A stretch of DNA of 64,000 bases from the NCBI RefSeq assembly GCF_000953635.1, contig NZ_LN614830.1, positions 1,045,001 through 1,109,000 on the forward strand, written 5' to 3'. Position numbers and translations under genes: made by a program. Positions 17,019 to 26,392 of this stretch are shown in pieces. The DNA comes from Legionella micdadei (GTDB taxonomy: Bacteria > Pseudomonadota > Gammaproteobacteria > Legionellales > Legionellaceae). Below the pieces are notes generated by a model. That model searched no databases. It was not told the origin of the DNA and saw only the letters and a list, made by a program, of their open reading frames with translations. Position 1 is the stretch's first letter; each line of letters starts with the position of its first letter.

Positions 17019-17849
17019 TCAACGGCCAACCCGTTTTGCTTTATTCCACAGTTCAATCATCAATTCCGTAGGTTGCCCCTTCAGCGTAGTTAATCCTTGC
17101 TCTTTTGCAATTGCTTGAAGAGAACACATCCGTGCCGTAAATTTCGTGACGATTTGGGCTAAGGTAAGGTCGGGATCGAATCCTGCAAAGAGGCATAATG
17201 AAATAGCGGTGTGCAACAAGTCACCTATTTCTTCTTGAATACGGTATTTCGGTTCGTTACCGGCAATCGCTTCTTTAATTTCTTCGCATTCCGAAATTGC
17301 TTGCTCAATAATCATCTCGTGATTAGGCCAGTCGAAACCGTAATCCCGTGCTTCCCTTTCGATAACAATGAGCTCTTGCAAAGGACTATTGAGTTGTTTA
17401 AACAGATAAACCATATTCCATTGGTAGTCAGTGGGTTTTAAATTAAAAAGGGGGGAAAACCCATGTTTTTGATAGAATTGGTACGTTTTTAAATAATTCT
17501 CATCCTTCTCGCCGGGTGATAAAGTTTCCACGGTCATTGTTTTTGCTTGTGCTTTGACAGCGTAAGCCGAGGCTTCTTGCAGTAACAATCGACCAATTCC
17601 TTGGTGTTGATATTCACGCATCACCCCCATCCAATAAATGTTACTATTAGAAGGGTAGGGAAAATTGAGGCTTAAAAGGCCAATGTAAACCCCATCAAGT
17701 TGAGCTGCAAAATTGATGTTTGTACGTACCCCTGAAGTATAAGACGCATTTGCTTCAGGTATGCCAAAGTACTCGGGTAAATTCGCAATGATTTTGCAGC
17801 ATAGTTGCTCTGCTTTCTCTGGTGAAATCAAATCTATTTGGTAGCCCAT
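17019..17849 (-). CDS. GNAT acetyltransferase fused to MazG-like pyrophosphohydrolase
   Basis: A 276-aa two-domain protein. Residues 1-150 form a GNAT N-acetyltransferase: the acetyl-CoA loop MREYQHQGIGRLLL (Q/RxxGxG/A) and the following helix are clear. Residues about 170-276 look like the all-alpha MazG/NTP-PPase fold: ECEEIKEAI followed by QEEIGDLLHTAISL gives the EExxE...ExxD metal-binding pattern. A fusion of the two suggests an enzyme that acetylates one metabolite and hydrolyses a (d)NTP-like one, possibly house-cleaning. That pairing is inference. The ATG at 17849 gives a complete GNAT domain. Confidence 0.75.
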   Translation of the reverse strand: MGYQIDLISPEKAEQLCCKIIANLPEYFGIPEANASYTSGVRTNINFAAQLDGVYIGLLSLNFPYPSNSNIYWMGVMREYQHQGIGRLLLQEASAYAVKAQAKTMTVETLSPGEKDENYLKTYQFYQKHGFSPLFNLKPTDYQWNMVYLFKQLNSPLQELIVIEREARDYGFDWPNHEMIIEQAISECEEIKEAIAGNEPKYRIQEEIGDLLHTAISLCLFAGFDPDLTLAQIVTKFTARMCSLQAIAKEQGLTTLKGQPTELMIELWNKAKRVGR

Positions 17850-17962
17850 AGAGTGAATTTATCTCGTAAAGTAAAGTGGATTTTCAACGCAAGGTGCTTG
17901 ATTATAGATTATTATTGACGAAGTATCGAACTTCAAAGAAATGTATAAAAATTACAGTTAAA

Positions 17963-18766
17963 CTAAAAATAGATCATGTTGGTAGAAGATTGAAGATCAC
18001 TGTCTTCGTCTTCATCGTATTCCGTAATTTCTATTGTTGAAGTTCCAAGAGAAAAATTAGACAACGTTTCTTTAGGTAAAATAGAAGACACCTTAAAAAA
18101 ATTAACCTTTTTTTGGCACAGATTAGACAGATATTCTCCGATATAGATTAAGAGGCTAGAAATGACTGCAAGAAAATCATAAAAAACCGTTTTAATTCGC
18201 ACATTGCTCTGGATAGCCTGTTTATGCTCAGAGCATACAAATTCTAGTTTCCGTTTGAAATGTTCATAGTGAGCGGATTGGGCAGTCTGGGGTAATTCAA
18301 AATGCTCATCAACTAAAGTTTTCAACTTAATATAAGCGCTTTCTAACTCCTTGGCATAAGGGTTATTTTCGGCTTTCACTTGTTGAATAGTTTGTTGAAT
18401 TATATCTAATTTATCTCTGGTTATTTGTTCAGGGTCAAGTAAATTTTTTTTCAGATATTCATAGTAAGTGAGGGTTAGAGGATGAAAAGCTAGTCTTTCT
18501 TGTACTGAGTCCGACAAACTTAACTCTCGGTTAAAGTTATCCAATAGTTTGCCGAGATCCGGGTGAATCCGAATGCCTTTCACTGCCGGTTTTACTCGAG
18601 TATCCACATGAAGCATAAATTTATCTGGCTCAGAACCATATAGAGTGGAGGCTTCTTCATAAATTGCATAAGCGGCAGCTGCTAATTTTGTTTTATTTGC
18701 GGGATTTTCTGGATCACGCAAAAAATTGATTAATGATTCTCTGAATTGCTGAGTCAATCGGTACAT
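17963..18766 (-). CDS. Hypothetical helical protein, possible effector
   Basis: A 267-aa, mostly helical, charged protein I do not recognise. There is a long helical stretch (LDIIQQTIQQVKAENNPYAKELESAYIKLKTLVDEH), then one hydrophobic segment near residues 200-220 (YDFLAVISSLLIYIGEYL). The C-terminus is acidic (EYDEDEDSD). The single late hydrophobic segment and acidic tail recall membrane-targeted Legionella effectors, but no motif proves this. I chose ATG 18766; a TTG four codons upstream is possible. No clear ribosome site precedes either. Confidence 0.55.
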   Translation of the reverse strand: MYRLTQQFRESLINFLRDPENPANKTKLAAAAYAIYEEASTLYGSEPDKFMLHVDTRVKPAVKGIRIHPDLGKLLDNFNRELSLSDSVQERLAFHPLTLTYYEYLKKNLLDPEQITRDKLDIIQQTIQQVKAENNPYAKELESAYIKLKTLVDEHFELPQTAQSAHYEHFKRKLEFVCSEHKQAIQSNVRIKTVFYDFLAVISSLLIYIGEYLSNLCQKKVNFFKVSSILPKETLSNFSLGTSTIEITEYDEDEDSDLQSSTNMIYF

Positions 18767-18883
18767 TAGGTCAATCAAAATTAACTAGGAGTTGTAAAAT
18801 ATACCAAGAAAATATTAAGTTAAGCTTAACTAAAGGAAATAAAAAATAGGTTTTTATTGTCCAGAATGTTGATTTTATCATCA

Positions 18884-18920
18884 CGCTTAGATCTAATCAA
18901 ATCTAGGTTAGGTCTAAACG
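18884..18920 (-). terminator. 15-bp stem downstream of aldo/keto reductase
   Basis: Arms 18884-18898 and 18906-18920 pair at 14 of 15 positions (two G-U) around a 7-nt loop. It lies about 50 nt past the stop of the aldo/keto reductase gene. The following minus-strand bases are not T-rich, so it is terminator-like rather than canonical. Confidence 0.4.
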
Positions 18921-18971
18921 ACCTTACCATTATGCTATTGAAATTAATGATTTAGATGCTTTTGAAGTATT

Positions 18972-19958
18972 TTATGAAAATCCGACAATGTCATGAGGAA
19001 CATAAGGTGATTCAAGTAACCGTATTTCTTCTTTTGTTAATCTTATCCCTAATGCGTCTACTGCATCTTCGAGATGGTGAGGTTTTGTTGCACCAATGAT
19101 TGGTGTGCTTACCACCGGATTTTTGAAGAGCCAAGCAAGGGCGACTTGGGAGGGGGCGATGTCTCTTTGTTGGGCAATGCGGTTGACTTGCTTAATGATT
19201 AAATTATCCGCTTCTTGAGTTTTATCATAAAGTTTTTTGCCAACGTAATCGGTTACAAAACGCGCAGTTTCCTGACTCTCAAGCGGTCGAGCTAATCTTC
19301 CCCGGGCAAGAGGGCTCCAAGGCATTACCGCGATTTTTTCAACTTTGCAAAACGGGAGCATTTCGCGCTCTTCTTCACGATAAATCAGGTTGTAGTGCGG
19401 TTGCATGGAAATAAATCGATGCCAATGATGCTTCTCGGCTAAATAGAGGCACTTGGCGAATTGCCAGGCGAACATGGACGAAGCGCCAAGGTAGCGGACT
19501 TTTCCTGCCTTCACAATTTCATCAAGTGTTTCTAAGGTTTCTTCGATGGGTGTTTTATAATCCCAGCGATGAATTTGATATAAATCGATGTAGTCTGTGC
19601 CTAATCGGGTCAAACTTTGGTCGATTTCATGAAGAATGGACTTTCTTGAAAGACCACCGCTATTGGGATCCTCTTTATTCATGGGAAAAAAAACTTTTGT
19701 CGCAATAACCACTTCGGTTCGTTTCGCAAAATCTTTCAATGCTTTCCCAAGAACTCGCTCACTAGCTCCAAAGGAATACATATTCGCGGTATCAAAAAAA
19801 TTAATCCCTAGCTCAAGTGCTTGTTTAATAAAAGGACGTGAATCTTTTTCGTTGAGAACCCAGGAATAATGGCCGCTGGTTGGATCACCATAACTCATGC
19901 ATCCTAAGCAAAGTCTGGAGACTTTAAGATCAGACTGACCTAATGTGATGTATTCCAT
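18972..19958 (-). CDS. Aldo/keto reductase
   Basis: A 328-aa NADPH-dependent aldo/keto reductase. Seen are the TIM-barrel start (LKVSRLCLGCMSYG), the catalytic Asp and Tyr in FFDTANMYSFGASE, the Lys in VIATKVF, the His in LYQIHRWD, and the cofactor-end motif PSQVALAWL ... TPIIGATKP. It most resembles the YajO-type group. Its substrate is unknown. It starts 14 nt after parE stops on the same strand, so the two are likely cotranscribed. Confidence 0.88.
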   Translation of the reverse strand: MEYITLGQSDLKVSRLCLGCMSYGDPTSGHYSWVLNEKDSRPFIKQALELGINFFDTANMYSFGASERVLGKALKDFAKRTEVVIATKVFFPMNKEDPNSGGLSRKSILHEIDQSLTRLGTDYIDLYQIHRWDYKTPIEETLETLDEIVKAGKVRYLGASSMFAWQFAKCLYLAEKHHWHRFISMQPHYNLIYREEEREMLPFCKVEKIAVMPWSPLARGRLARPLESQETARFVTDYVGKKLYDKTQEADNLIIKQVNRIAQQRDIAPSQVALAWLFKNPVVSTPIIGATKPHHLEDAVDALGIRLTKEEIRLLESPYVPHDIVGFS

Positions 19959-19972
19959 AAATGATTATTTCC

Positions 19973-21853
19973 TTATATTTCGGCTAAATTCCCCTTTGTT
20001 TCCAGCCAAGTCTTGCGATCTGCCGCCCTTTTCTTGGCAAGCATCATGTCCATCATTGCCATCGTCGCTTCTTCATCATCAAGAGTCAATTGCACTAATC
20101 GTCTGGTATTGGGATCCATGGTGGTTTCACGTAATTGCATGGGGTTCATTTCACCTAATCCTTTAAAGCGCTGAACATTAATTTTGCCTTTTGTTGTTTG
20201 GGTGAGTTCAGCAATTATTTTTTCTTTTTCTTCATCATCCAAGGCATAATGGACAATTTTGCCCGCATCAATTCGGTACAAGGGCGGCATGGCAACAAAA
20301 ACATGGCCTGCCTGAACCAAAGGTTTAAAATGCCTCAAGAACAGAGCACATAGAAGTGTTGCAATATGTGCGCCATCTGAGTCGGCATCGGCAAGAATAC
20401 ACAGTTTACCGTATCTTAAGCCGCTTAGATCTTCTGAACCTGGATCAATACCAATCGCCACAGAAATGTCGTGAATTTCCTGTGAAGCCAACACTTGTGA
20501 AGAATCAATTTCCCAGGAATTTAAAATTTTCCCTCGCAACGGCAGAATAGCCTGAAAGTCTTTATTACGAGCCTGTTTAGCTGAACCTCCTGCAGAATCG
20601 CCCTCTACCAGAAATAACTCTGCTTGGCTGAGATCCTGTTGCAGGCAGTCGGCTAATTTTCCTGGCAGTGCTGGGCCCTGGCTCACTCGTTTGCGAGCAA
20701 CTTGTTTGGCTTGGCGCAGACGCTTCTGCGCACGTTCAATAGCAAACGCGGCGATTGCTTCTCCTTGGGTGCGGTGTTGATTCAGCCAAAGGGCGAAAGC
20801 ATCTTTGACCACACTGCTGACGAAACCTGCTGTTTGCCGCGAACTCAAACGCTCTTTCGTTTGGCCGGCGAACTGTGGATCTTTCATTTTAACGGATAAT
20901 ACATACTGGCAGGGCTCCCAGAGATCATCGGCAGTTAATTTGACACCGCGCGGCAGTAAATTGCGTAATTCACAAAAGGAGGACAAAGCCTCATGAAGTC
21001 CTGTACGCAAACCATTGACATGCGTGCCGCCCTGAACCGTTGGGATTAAATTCACATAGCTTTCGCTTAAATTGCCACTGGCAGCGGGTGACCAAGCTAA
21101 CGCCCAATCTACAGTTGCTTCTTCGCTGGAAAATTCACCAGTGAAAGGCTCGTCAGGAAAGTAATCTGTAGGTAATGATTGCCGCAAATAATCAGCCAGT
21201 CCTTTCTCATAGCACCAATGGGTTTCTTCATGGGTGGCTTTATTGATAAAAGTCATGGATAAGCCAGGGCAGAGTACTGCTTTGGCACGTAACACATGGG
21301 TTAGTTGTTTGATCGAAATTTTGGTGGTGTCAAAATACTTAGCGTTTGGCCAAAAGCGAATAATTGTCCCTGTATCCCTTTTTTTAGTGACACCGGTTTC
21401 ATTGAGTTCCTGCTGCTTGTCGCCATTGGCAAAGGACATCTGATAGACAATACCATTTCGTTTGATGGTGACTTCAACACGTTCTGAAAGGGCGTTAACC
21501 ACGGATACCCCAACGCCGTGCAGTCCACCGGAAAAGCGATAATTTTTATCGGAAAACTTTCCACCGGCATGCAGACGAGTCATGATGACTTCAACCCCGC
21601 TCAAACCGAGTTGCGGGTGGAGATCAACTGGCATCCCTCGGCCATTATCTTCGACCTCAATTGAGCCATCCTCATGGAGAGTAACAATAATTTGACTTGC
21701 AAAGCCCGCAATCACTTCGTCAACACTGTTATCGATAACTTCTTGAGCTAAATGATTAGGTCTGGCCGTGTCAGTGTACATACCTGGACGACGTTGAACT
21801 GGCTCAAGGCCGCTTAGTACCTCTATCGCTTCGGCTGTGTAGTTTTCAGACAT
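19973..21853 (-). CDS. parE: DNA topoisomerase IV subunit B
   Basis: The ATPase subunit of topoisomerase IV (626 aa), which decatenates daughter chromosomes together with ParC (not in this window). The GHKL ATPase domain shows EVIDNSVDE, GRGMPVD and GGLHGVGVSVVNAL. The transducer and TOPRIM domains follow, with EGDSAGGSA, PLRGKILN and DADSDGAHI as metal-binding acidic residues. The length is that of ParE and it lacks the GyrB-specific insert. It is followed by the aldo/keto reductase. A 201-nt gap with repeat remnants separates it from mrp. Confidence 0.95.
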   Translation of the reverse strand: MSENYTAEAIEVLSGLEPVQRRPGMYTDTARPNHLAQEVIDNSVDEVIAGFASQIIVTLHEDGSIEVEDNGRGMPVDLHPQLGLSGVEVIMTRLHAGGKFSDKNYRFSGGLHGVGVSVVNALSERVEVTIKRNGIVYQMSFANGDKQQELNETGVTKKRDTGTIIRFWPNAKYFDTTKISIKQLTHVLRAKAVLCPGLSMTFINKATHEETHWCYEKGLADYLRQSLPTDYFPDEPFTGEFSSEEATVDWALAWSPAASGNLSESYVNLIPTVQGGTHVNGLRTGLHEALSSFCELRNLLPRGVKLTADDLWEPCQYVLSVKMKDPQFAGQTKERLSSRQTAGFVSSVVKDAFALWLNQHRTQGEAIAAFAIERAQKRLRQAKQVARKRVSQGPALPGKLADCLQQDLSQAELFLVEGDSAGGSAKQARNKDFQAILPLRGKILNSWEIDSSQVLASQEIHDISVAIGIDPGSEDLSGLRYGKLCILADADSDGAHIATLLCALFLRHFKPLVQAGHVFVAMPPLYRIDAGKIVHYALDDEEKEKIIAELTQTTKGKINVQRFKGLGEMNPMQLRETTMDPNTRRLVQLTLDDEEATMAMMDMMLAKKRAADRKTWLETKGNLAEI

Positions 21854-21959
21854 TAATGGATACTCTCGGGTAAAAAACTTATTTTAACATGAAAATGAGG
21901 CACTTCTAGAAGGGGTTAAGACACATCCCGATTACATGCATGGATGAGCTTCTTGTTAA

Positions 21960-22030
21960 CAACCCAGAAGTTCCATTGTTCAACCCTGGGTTGCTTTTTC
22001 ACTGCGTTCCCTGCAATGACGGGACAGGAT
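21960..22030. repeat. Hairpin and degenerate repeat between mrp and parE
   Basis: CAACCCAG (21960-21967) pairs with CTGGGTTG (21986-21993). Next to it, at 22003-22025, is a stretch reading GCGTTCCCTGCAATGACGGG, which looks like a decayed copy of the dispersed repeats that carry an 'AATGACGGG' end in many proteobacterial genomes. This identification is by eye. Confidence 0.35.
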
Positions 22031-22054
22031 TTGACTGGTCACTAGTTAAATCGA

Positions 22055-23128
22055 TTACTCAACCACAATATTCGGGAATTTGTCTGCATAATTTAAGGGT
22101 TTACCAGCTAGCGCAACCGCAGCACGCATTGCAGTCTGCAAGAAGGGTCTAGCCAACGGATCATCCGGGTTAGCTGCTGTAGGGTGGCCTTCATCACACT
22201 CCTGGCGGATGCGACTGTCTAAGGGTAATTGGCCAAGCAATTGGACGTGGAACTTATCGCCCAATTTTTGTCCACCGCCCTCGCCAAAAATTGCTTCTTG
22301 ATGCCCGCACTGACTACAAACATGTAAGGACATATTCTCGACTAAGCCTAAAACGTCGATGTTTGTTCTTTCGAACATTTTGATTGCTTTTTGCGCGTCC
22401 AAAGTGGCTATGTTTTGTGGCGTGGTTACAACCACAGCCGCAGTTAAAGGGATTTTTTGCACTAGACTTAATTGGATGTCACCCGTCCCAGGGGGTAAGT
22501 CAATAATCAAGTAATCCAATTCATCCCATAAAGTAATATCCAGCATTTGGATGAGTGATTTGGCCAGCATTGGCCCGCGCCAAATTAAAGCTTGCTCACT
22601 GTCGGTCAGGTAACCAATTGACATGGCTTGTATGCCGTGGGCAGATGCCGGGAGATAATATTCGCCACTGATTTCCACAGGATTCACCTTGCCTAGCATG
22701 AGAGGAATGCTTGGGCCATAAATATCTGCGTCTAAAATGCCTACTTTAGCCCCAGCGTTAGCCAATGAAATGGCTAAGTTAACTGCTACTGTTGATTTTC
22801 CGACTCCGCCTTTTCCAGAAGCAATTGCAATAGTGTTTTTAATGCCGCGCAATCCTTTGCCAACAAGTTGGGTTCGGTGTGCTTTAATGAAATGCTCAAG
22901 ATTGATTTGAATTTTATAATCGGGTAAGGCTTGCTCCAAGGCATTTTGCAATGTGGGTAAAAGAGCGGTTTTCAGGGGTAGTGTGGGAAAGCCTCCCTGT
23001 AAGGATAAAGAGATTTGCTTTCCTTCTGCGGTTAATTTTGCGTGTAAGCCTAATTGGTTAGCGTTTAAACCGAGTAATTCGTCAGGGGTGTTGGTTAGAA
23101 TTTCAAAAACACGATTCTCTAAGTTCAT
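22055..23128 (-). CDS. mrp: Mrp/ApbC family iron-sulfur carrier P-loop ATPase
   Basis: A 357-aa Mrp/ApbC protein that would carry and deliver Fe-S clusters in the cytosol. Residues 1-95 form the MIP18/DUF59-type domain. The deviant Walker A GKGGVGKST lies near residue 110, DADIYGPSIP and the PPGTGD motif follow, and the CxxC pair VCSQCG that binds the cluster between subunits is near residue 275. The start is 4 nt after the helicase/nuclease stop, so it is transcribed with it. Confidence 0.93.
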   Translation of the reverse strand: MNLENRVFEILTNTPDELLGLNANQLGLHAKLTAEGKQISLSLQGGFPTLPLKTALLPTLQNALEQALPDYKIQINLEHFIKAHRTQLVGKGLRGIKNTIAIASGKGGVGKSTVAVNLAISLANAGAKVGILDADIYGPSIPLMLGKVNPVEISGEYYLPASAHGIQAMSIGYLTDSEQALIWRGPMLAKSLIQMLDITLWDELDYLIIDLPPGTGDIQLSLVQKIPLTAAVVVTTPQNIATLDAQKAIKMFERTNIDVLGLVENMSLHVCSQCGHQEAIFGEGGGQKLGDKFHVQLLGQLPLDSRIRQECDEGHPTAANPDDPLARPFLQTAMRAAVALAGKPLNYADKFPNIVVE

Positions 23129-23132
23129 TTAT

Positions 23133-26100
23133 TTATCCATTACTAAGATGACACAGGTTTAAGTCTGATTGATATTCCCAGGTAACCCAATGACTGCTCG
23201 CTAAATAATAAAGGCCGCAGCGTATAGGTTCTTGGGAGCGAATTGCCATTAGTTGCGCATAATGATTCACCTGTTGACGATGTTGTAGTTGTGCTGCTTC
23301 TTCTTCACTGCCAGTTTTAAAATCAATGATCCAGCGAATACCGTCTTCAACGAAGGTTCGGTCAATAATTCTGGTGGACACTAACCCTCTGTCATCAACG
23401 AGAAACTCATATTCATTATGTTCTTCTTGATGCGCTTTAATTAGCCATTGGCCTATAGGATCCTTGAATAAATGGGTGATTTGTTGGTTAAGCGATAGGT
23501 ACGCTTCATCTTGCTCTTTGGGGGTAAATCCCAAACGTTTAAACTGCCTTTTAACCATTGCCCAAGGTATTTCGCTAATCGAAATCGGGTGATTATCGCA
23601 AATCCATTGCAATAATTCATGTCCTACGATACCCATTTGCCGTGCTGGCCCATGCGGGACGGAGAGCACTGATTTTTTCCCTAAGGTTTCTGGGGCAGAA
23701 GGAAGATGGAGATAAGCCTCGATAGGCAATCGATAGAGTAGTGGTAAAGATTGCCCAGCTGTTTCTTCCAGTTTTTCTTCAGTTTGCGTTAAAAATTCTT
23801 GATTTTTTAAGAAGCTGCGAAAAGTGCCTTTGGTTTCCTTTTCACTGCTATCAAAAAGGTAGAGGCGTTTTTTAGCACGTGTTGCAGCCACGTAAAACAA
23901 GCGTTGCAATTCGTAACAATCTTTTTCGGCATCTAATTGGCCAAGATAATCATACAACAAACATTGCCCTTGATGTGCTGCTTTAATCGGTGAAACAAGC
24001 AAAAGCTCACCTTGTTTCTTGCTCGGAAGTTTTAACCAGCGCAGCATGGGTTGATCTTTATTTTGCGATTTGCTGCTCAAGCCCGGCAAAATCACACAAT
24101 CAAATTCCAATCCTTTGGATTTATGAATGGTCATGACTTGCAAGCGTGAAGGGTTAACCCGTTGCGAATAAAGTTTGTCGAATTCGGTTTTAAAAGCCTT
24201 CAGATCAAGCGGTTTGCCAGGAGGCGCGAAGCGCTCAAGTAATAACCAAAACTGCTCTAAATCATCTTGCTGAGCCGTATCGAGAATTTTATCGACCTGC
24301 AAGTCTTTGAGTGTTTGAGCGATCCACTCAACCAAAGATTGTTGATAACGACAGGCAAGTGCATTGTGGAGTACCGCATAGATAAATTGTGCACGCCTAC
24401 GCCCGTCTTCGCTCAAATGGGTCAAACACTCTGATTGAGATAATGCGTAATAAATGGGTTTTTTTCGGTCGAAATTGGCAACGGAATGCAAATCATTGAG
24501 CGATAAACCGCAAAGAGGGCTACGCAACAGCGCTAACCAAGCTAAGCGGTTTGCCGGTAATAATAGTGCTTGAGTTAATGACCAAAGATCCCGAAGATGT
24601 GAGAGTCCGGCTAAATGTTCTATATCCACCCCTTGAAAAGGGATTTTTTGTTCACGCAATAAATTAATGATTTCACTTAATTGTGTGCGCGAACGAACAA
24701 GGATTGCAATTTGATCATCTGGGTATTTTTTTAACTCTTCTGCTACGCATTCGACTAAAGCTTGTGCTTCCAGGCGACGATTTGAAAATTGCCAAGCCCC
24801 AATAGCGCAACTTTCGCTGTCAGTTTTGACATTTACGGAAGGAGAAAAAGAAATCGCTCCAGATTCCACATCATCGTACTGCGGAAAAATGGTGCTAAAT
24901 TGTTGGTTGACCCAATCAATTATGGTTGCAGTGGAGCGAAAATTACAACATAACTCTAAGCTGTCTAACACCACCGAGCCAATTCCTGTCTGTTTTGCTT
25001 TTAAGAAAAGGCCAACTTCTGCCTGACGGAAACGATAAATCGATTGCATGGGATCACCCACGACAAACATAGTTCTGCCGTCATTAGGCTGCCAACCTTG
25101 TACGAGCTTGGTTAATAGCTGAAACTGCTGAATTGAAGTATCTTGAAATTCATCAATCAATAGGTGCTGAATGGTGTTATCGAGGTAGAGCGCTAAATCG
25201 GTAGGTTGCTCATCATCCCCTAAAGCATTCAAGGCTTGCTGGGAAATGGCGGTAAAGTCTACTTCGTTTTGCTGAGTAAAAATCACATGCAAATGGCCAA
25301 CCAAAAGGGGCAACAAAACAAATAAAGCCTGCAGTACTTGCCATTGCTCAGGATCATACTGCGGTGGGGGAAGATTTTTGACTTTGATTAAAGACTCAAG
25401 AAATTCGGGTGTTTCATCAAGCTTAAGTAAAAGTGCTTTGGAATTTGCTTTTAGTCTATCGTATAGCCTATCTTCGCAAGCGCCTTTTCTGAGGCCAACA
25501 TGATGATCAAAGCCCTTTCTTAGCTTTTCTTCGGCGGTAAGGAGGAGAGAGGCCAAACCAGCCGCAATTTTGCGGTTTATTTGGTTGAAATTTTCCCATT
25601 CACGTAATGCATAACGCGCTGATTCAGGTTTAGATTCAATATTAGCTATTTGACAAGCCAATGAACATAATTCATCACGACAATCTAAAGGAACAGTCTG
25701 CACAAAGCGGGCAAGCTCATGCTGTTCAATGGATGCCAACATCTCTTCATAATTAGCTTTGTTCTGCATGCGTGCAGAATATAAAGAGGGTAACCATTGA
25801 TCACGCGTGGCAAGTAATTCGCCAAATAGGTTAAGGATTCGGTCTTGGCGATTATCTAAATGTTCCAATAGTGTCTTTAGAGGTTGATGAAGAGTTTTGT
25901 CCTCAAGTGCGTGCGCAAGACACGCTTTAGCTGCAGCTCGATAATGAATTTCAGGGTTTTCACTGACTTGGGCAAAAGCAACCTGCTTTTCATGCAAGGG
26001 GATTGCATGGCATAGCATTTGACATAGGGAATCAATCGTAATAATGCGTAAGCGTCCTGGATGGTCAAGCAACCTCCAATTTTTCTTATCTGCATGGGTA

Positions 26101-26384
26101 AGGGCTTCTGCAGCATAGTAATAGGTTTGTTCCTGATGAGGGGTGCTTGCTTTCGCACCGCAAGCCACTTGTTTAAGCGCGCACAAAATACGCTCGCGCA
26201 TTTCACTGGCTGCTTTTCGTGTAAACGTAAGCGCTACAATTTGCTCTGGTTCGTTGACTGTGCTTAACAAACGTAAGTAACGTTGCGTCAGAATTTCGGT
26301 TTTACCTGAACCCGCGGGCGCCTGTACTATAAACGAGCGCCGCGGATCGGTAGCTTGTGTACGCTGTTGACTATCCCTAAGCAT
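23133..26384 (-). CDS. AddA/RecB-like helicase-nuclease
   Basis: A 1083-aa UvrD-type helicase with a C-terminal PD-(D/E)XK nuclease, as in AddA or RecB. Motifs in order: Walker A APAGSGKT (about residue 21), LTFTRKAA, LIDEFQDTS, GDPMQSIYRFR, MTIHKSKGLEFD, YVAATRAKKRLY, then the nuclease GIVGHELL and WIIDFKTG (Asp and Lys of the active site) followed by QxxxY (QVNHYAQL). It would process double-strand ends for RecA. AddA normally works with AddB, which is not next to it here. It starts 8 nt after lysAC and ends 4 nt before mrp, suggesting one transcript. Confidence 0.85.
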   Translation of the reverse strand: MLRDSQQRTQATDPRRSFIVQAPAGSGKTEILTQRYLRLLSTVNEPEQIVALTFTRKAASEMRERILCALKQVACGAKASTPHQEQTYYYAAEALTHADKKNWRLLDHPGRLRIITIDSLCQMLCHAIPLHEKQVAFAQVSENPEIHYRAAAKACLAHALEDKTLHQPLKTLLEHLDNRQDRILNLFGELLATRDQWLPSLYSARMQNKANYEEMLASIEQHELARFVQTVPLDCRDELCSLACQIANIESKPESARYALREWENFNQINRKIAAGLASLLLTAEEKLRKGFDHHVGLRKGACEDRLYDRLKANSKALLLKLDETPEFLESLIKVKNLPPPQYDPEQWQVLQALFVLLPLLVGHLHVIFTQQNEVDFTAISQQALNALGDDEQPTDLALYLDNTIQHLLIDEFQDTSIQQFQLLTKLVQGWQPNDGRTMFVVGDPMQSIYRFRQAEVGLFLKAKQTGIGSVVLDSLELCCNFRSTATIIDWVNQQFSTIFPQYDDVESGAISFSPSVNVKTDSESCAIGAWQFSNRRLEAQALVECVAEELKKYPDDQIAILVRSRTQLSEIINLLREQKIPFQGVDIEHLAGLSHLRDLWSLTQALLLPANRLAWLALLRSPLCGLSLNDLHSVANFDRKKPIYYALSQSECLTHLSEDGRRRAQFIYAVLHNALACRYQQSLVEWIAQTLKDLQVDKILDTAQQDDLEQFWLLLERFAPPGKPLDLKAFKTEFDKLYSQRVNPSRLQVMTIHKSKGLEFDCVILPGLSSKSQNKDQPMLRWLKLPSKKQGELLLVSPIKAAHQGQCLLYDYLGQLDAEKDCYELQRLFYVAATRAKKRLYLFDSSEKETKGTFRSFLKNQEFLTQTEEKLEETAGQSLPLLYRLPIEAYLHLPSAPETLGKKSVLSVPHGPARQMGIVGHELLQWICDNHPISISEIPWAMVKRQFKRLGFTPKEQDEAYLSLNQQITHLFKDPIGQWLIKAHQEEHNEYEFLVDDRGLVSTRIIDRTFVEDGIRWIIDFKTGSEEEAAQLQHRQQVNHYAQLMAIRSQEPIRCGLYYLASSHWVTWEYQSDLNLCHLSNG

Positions 26385-26392
26385 AATCCAGG

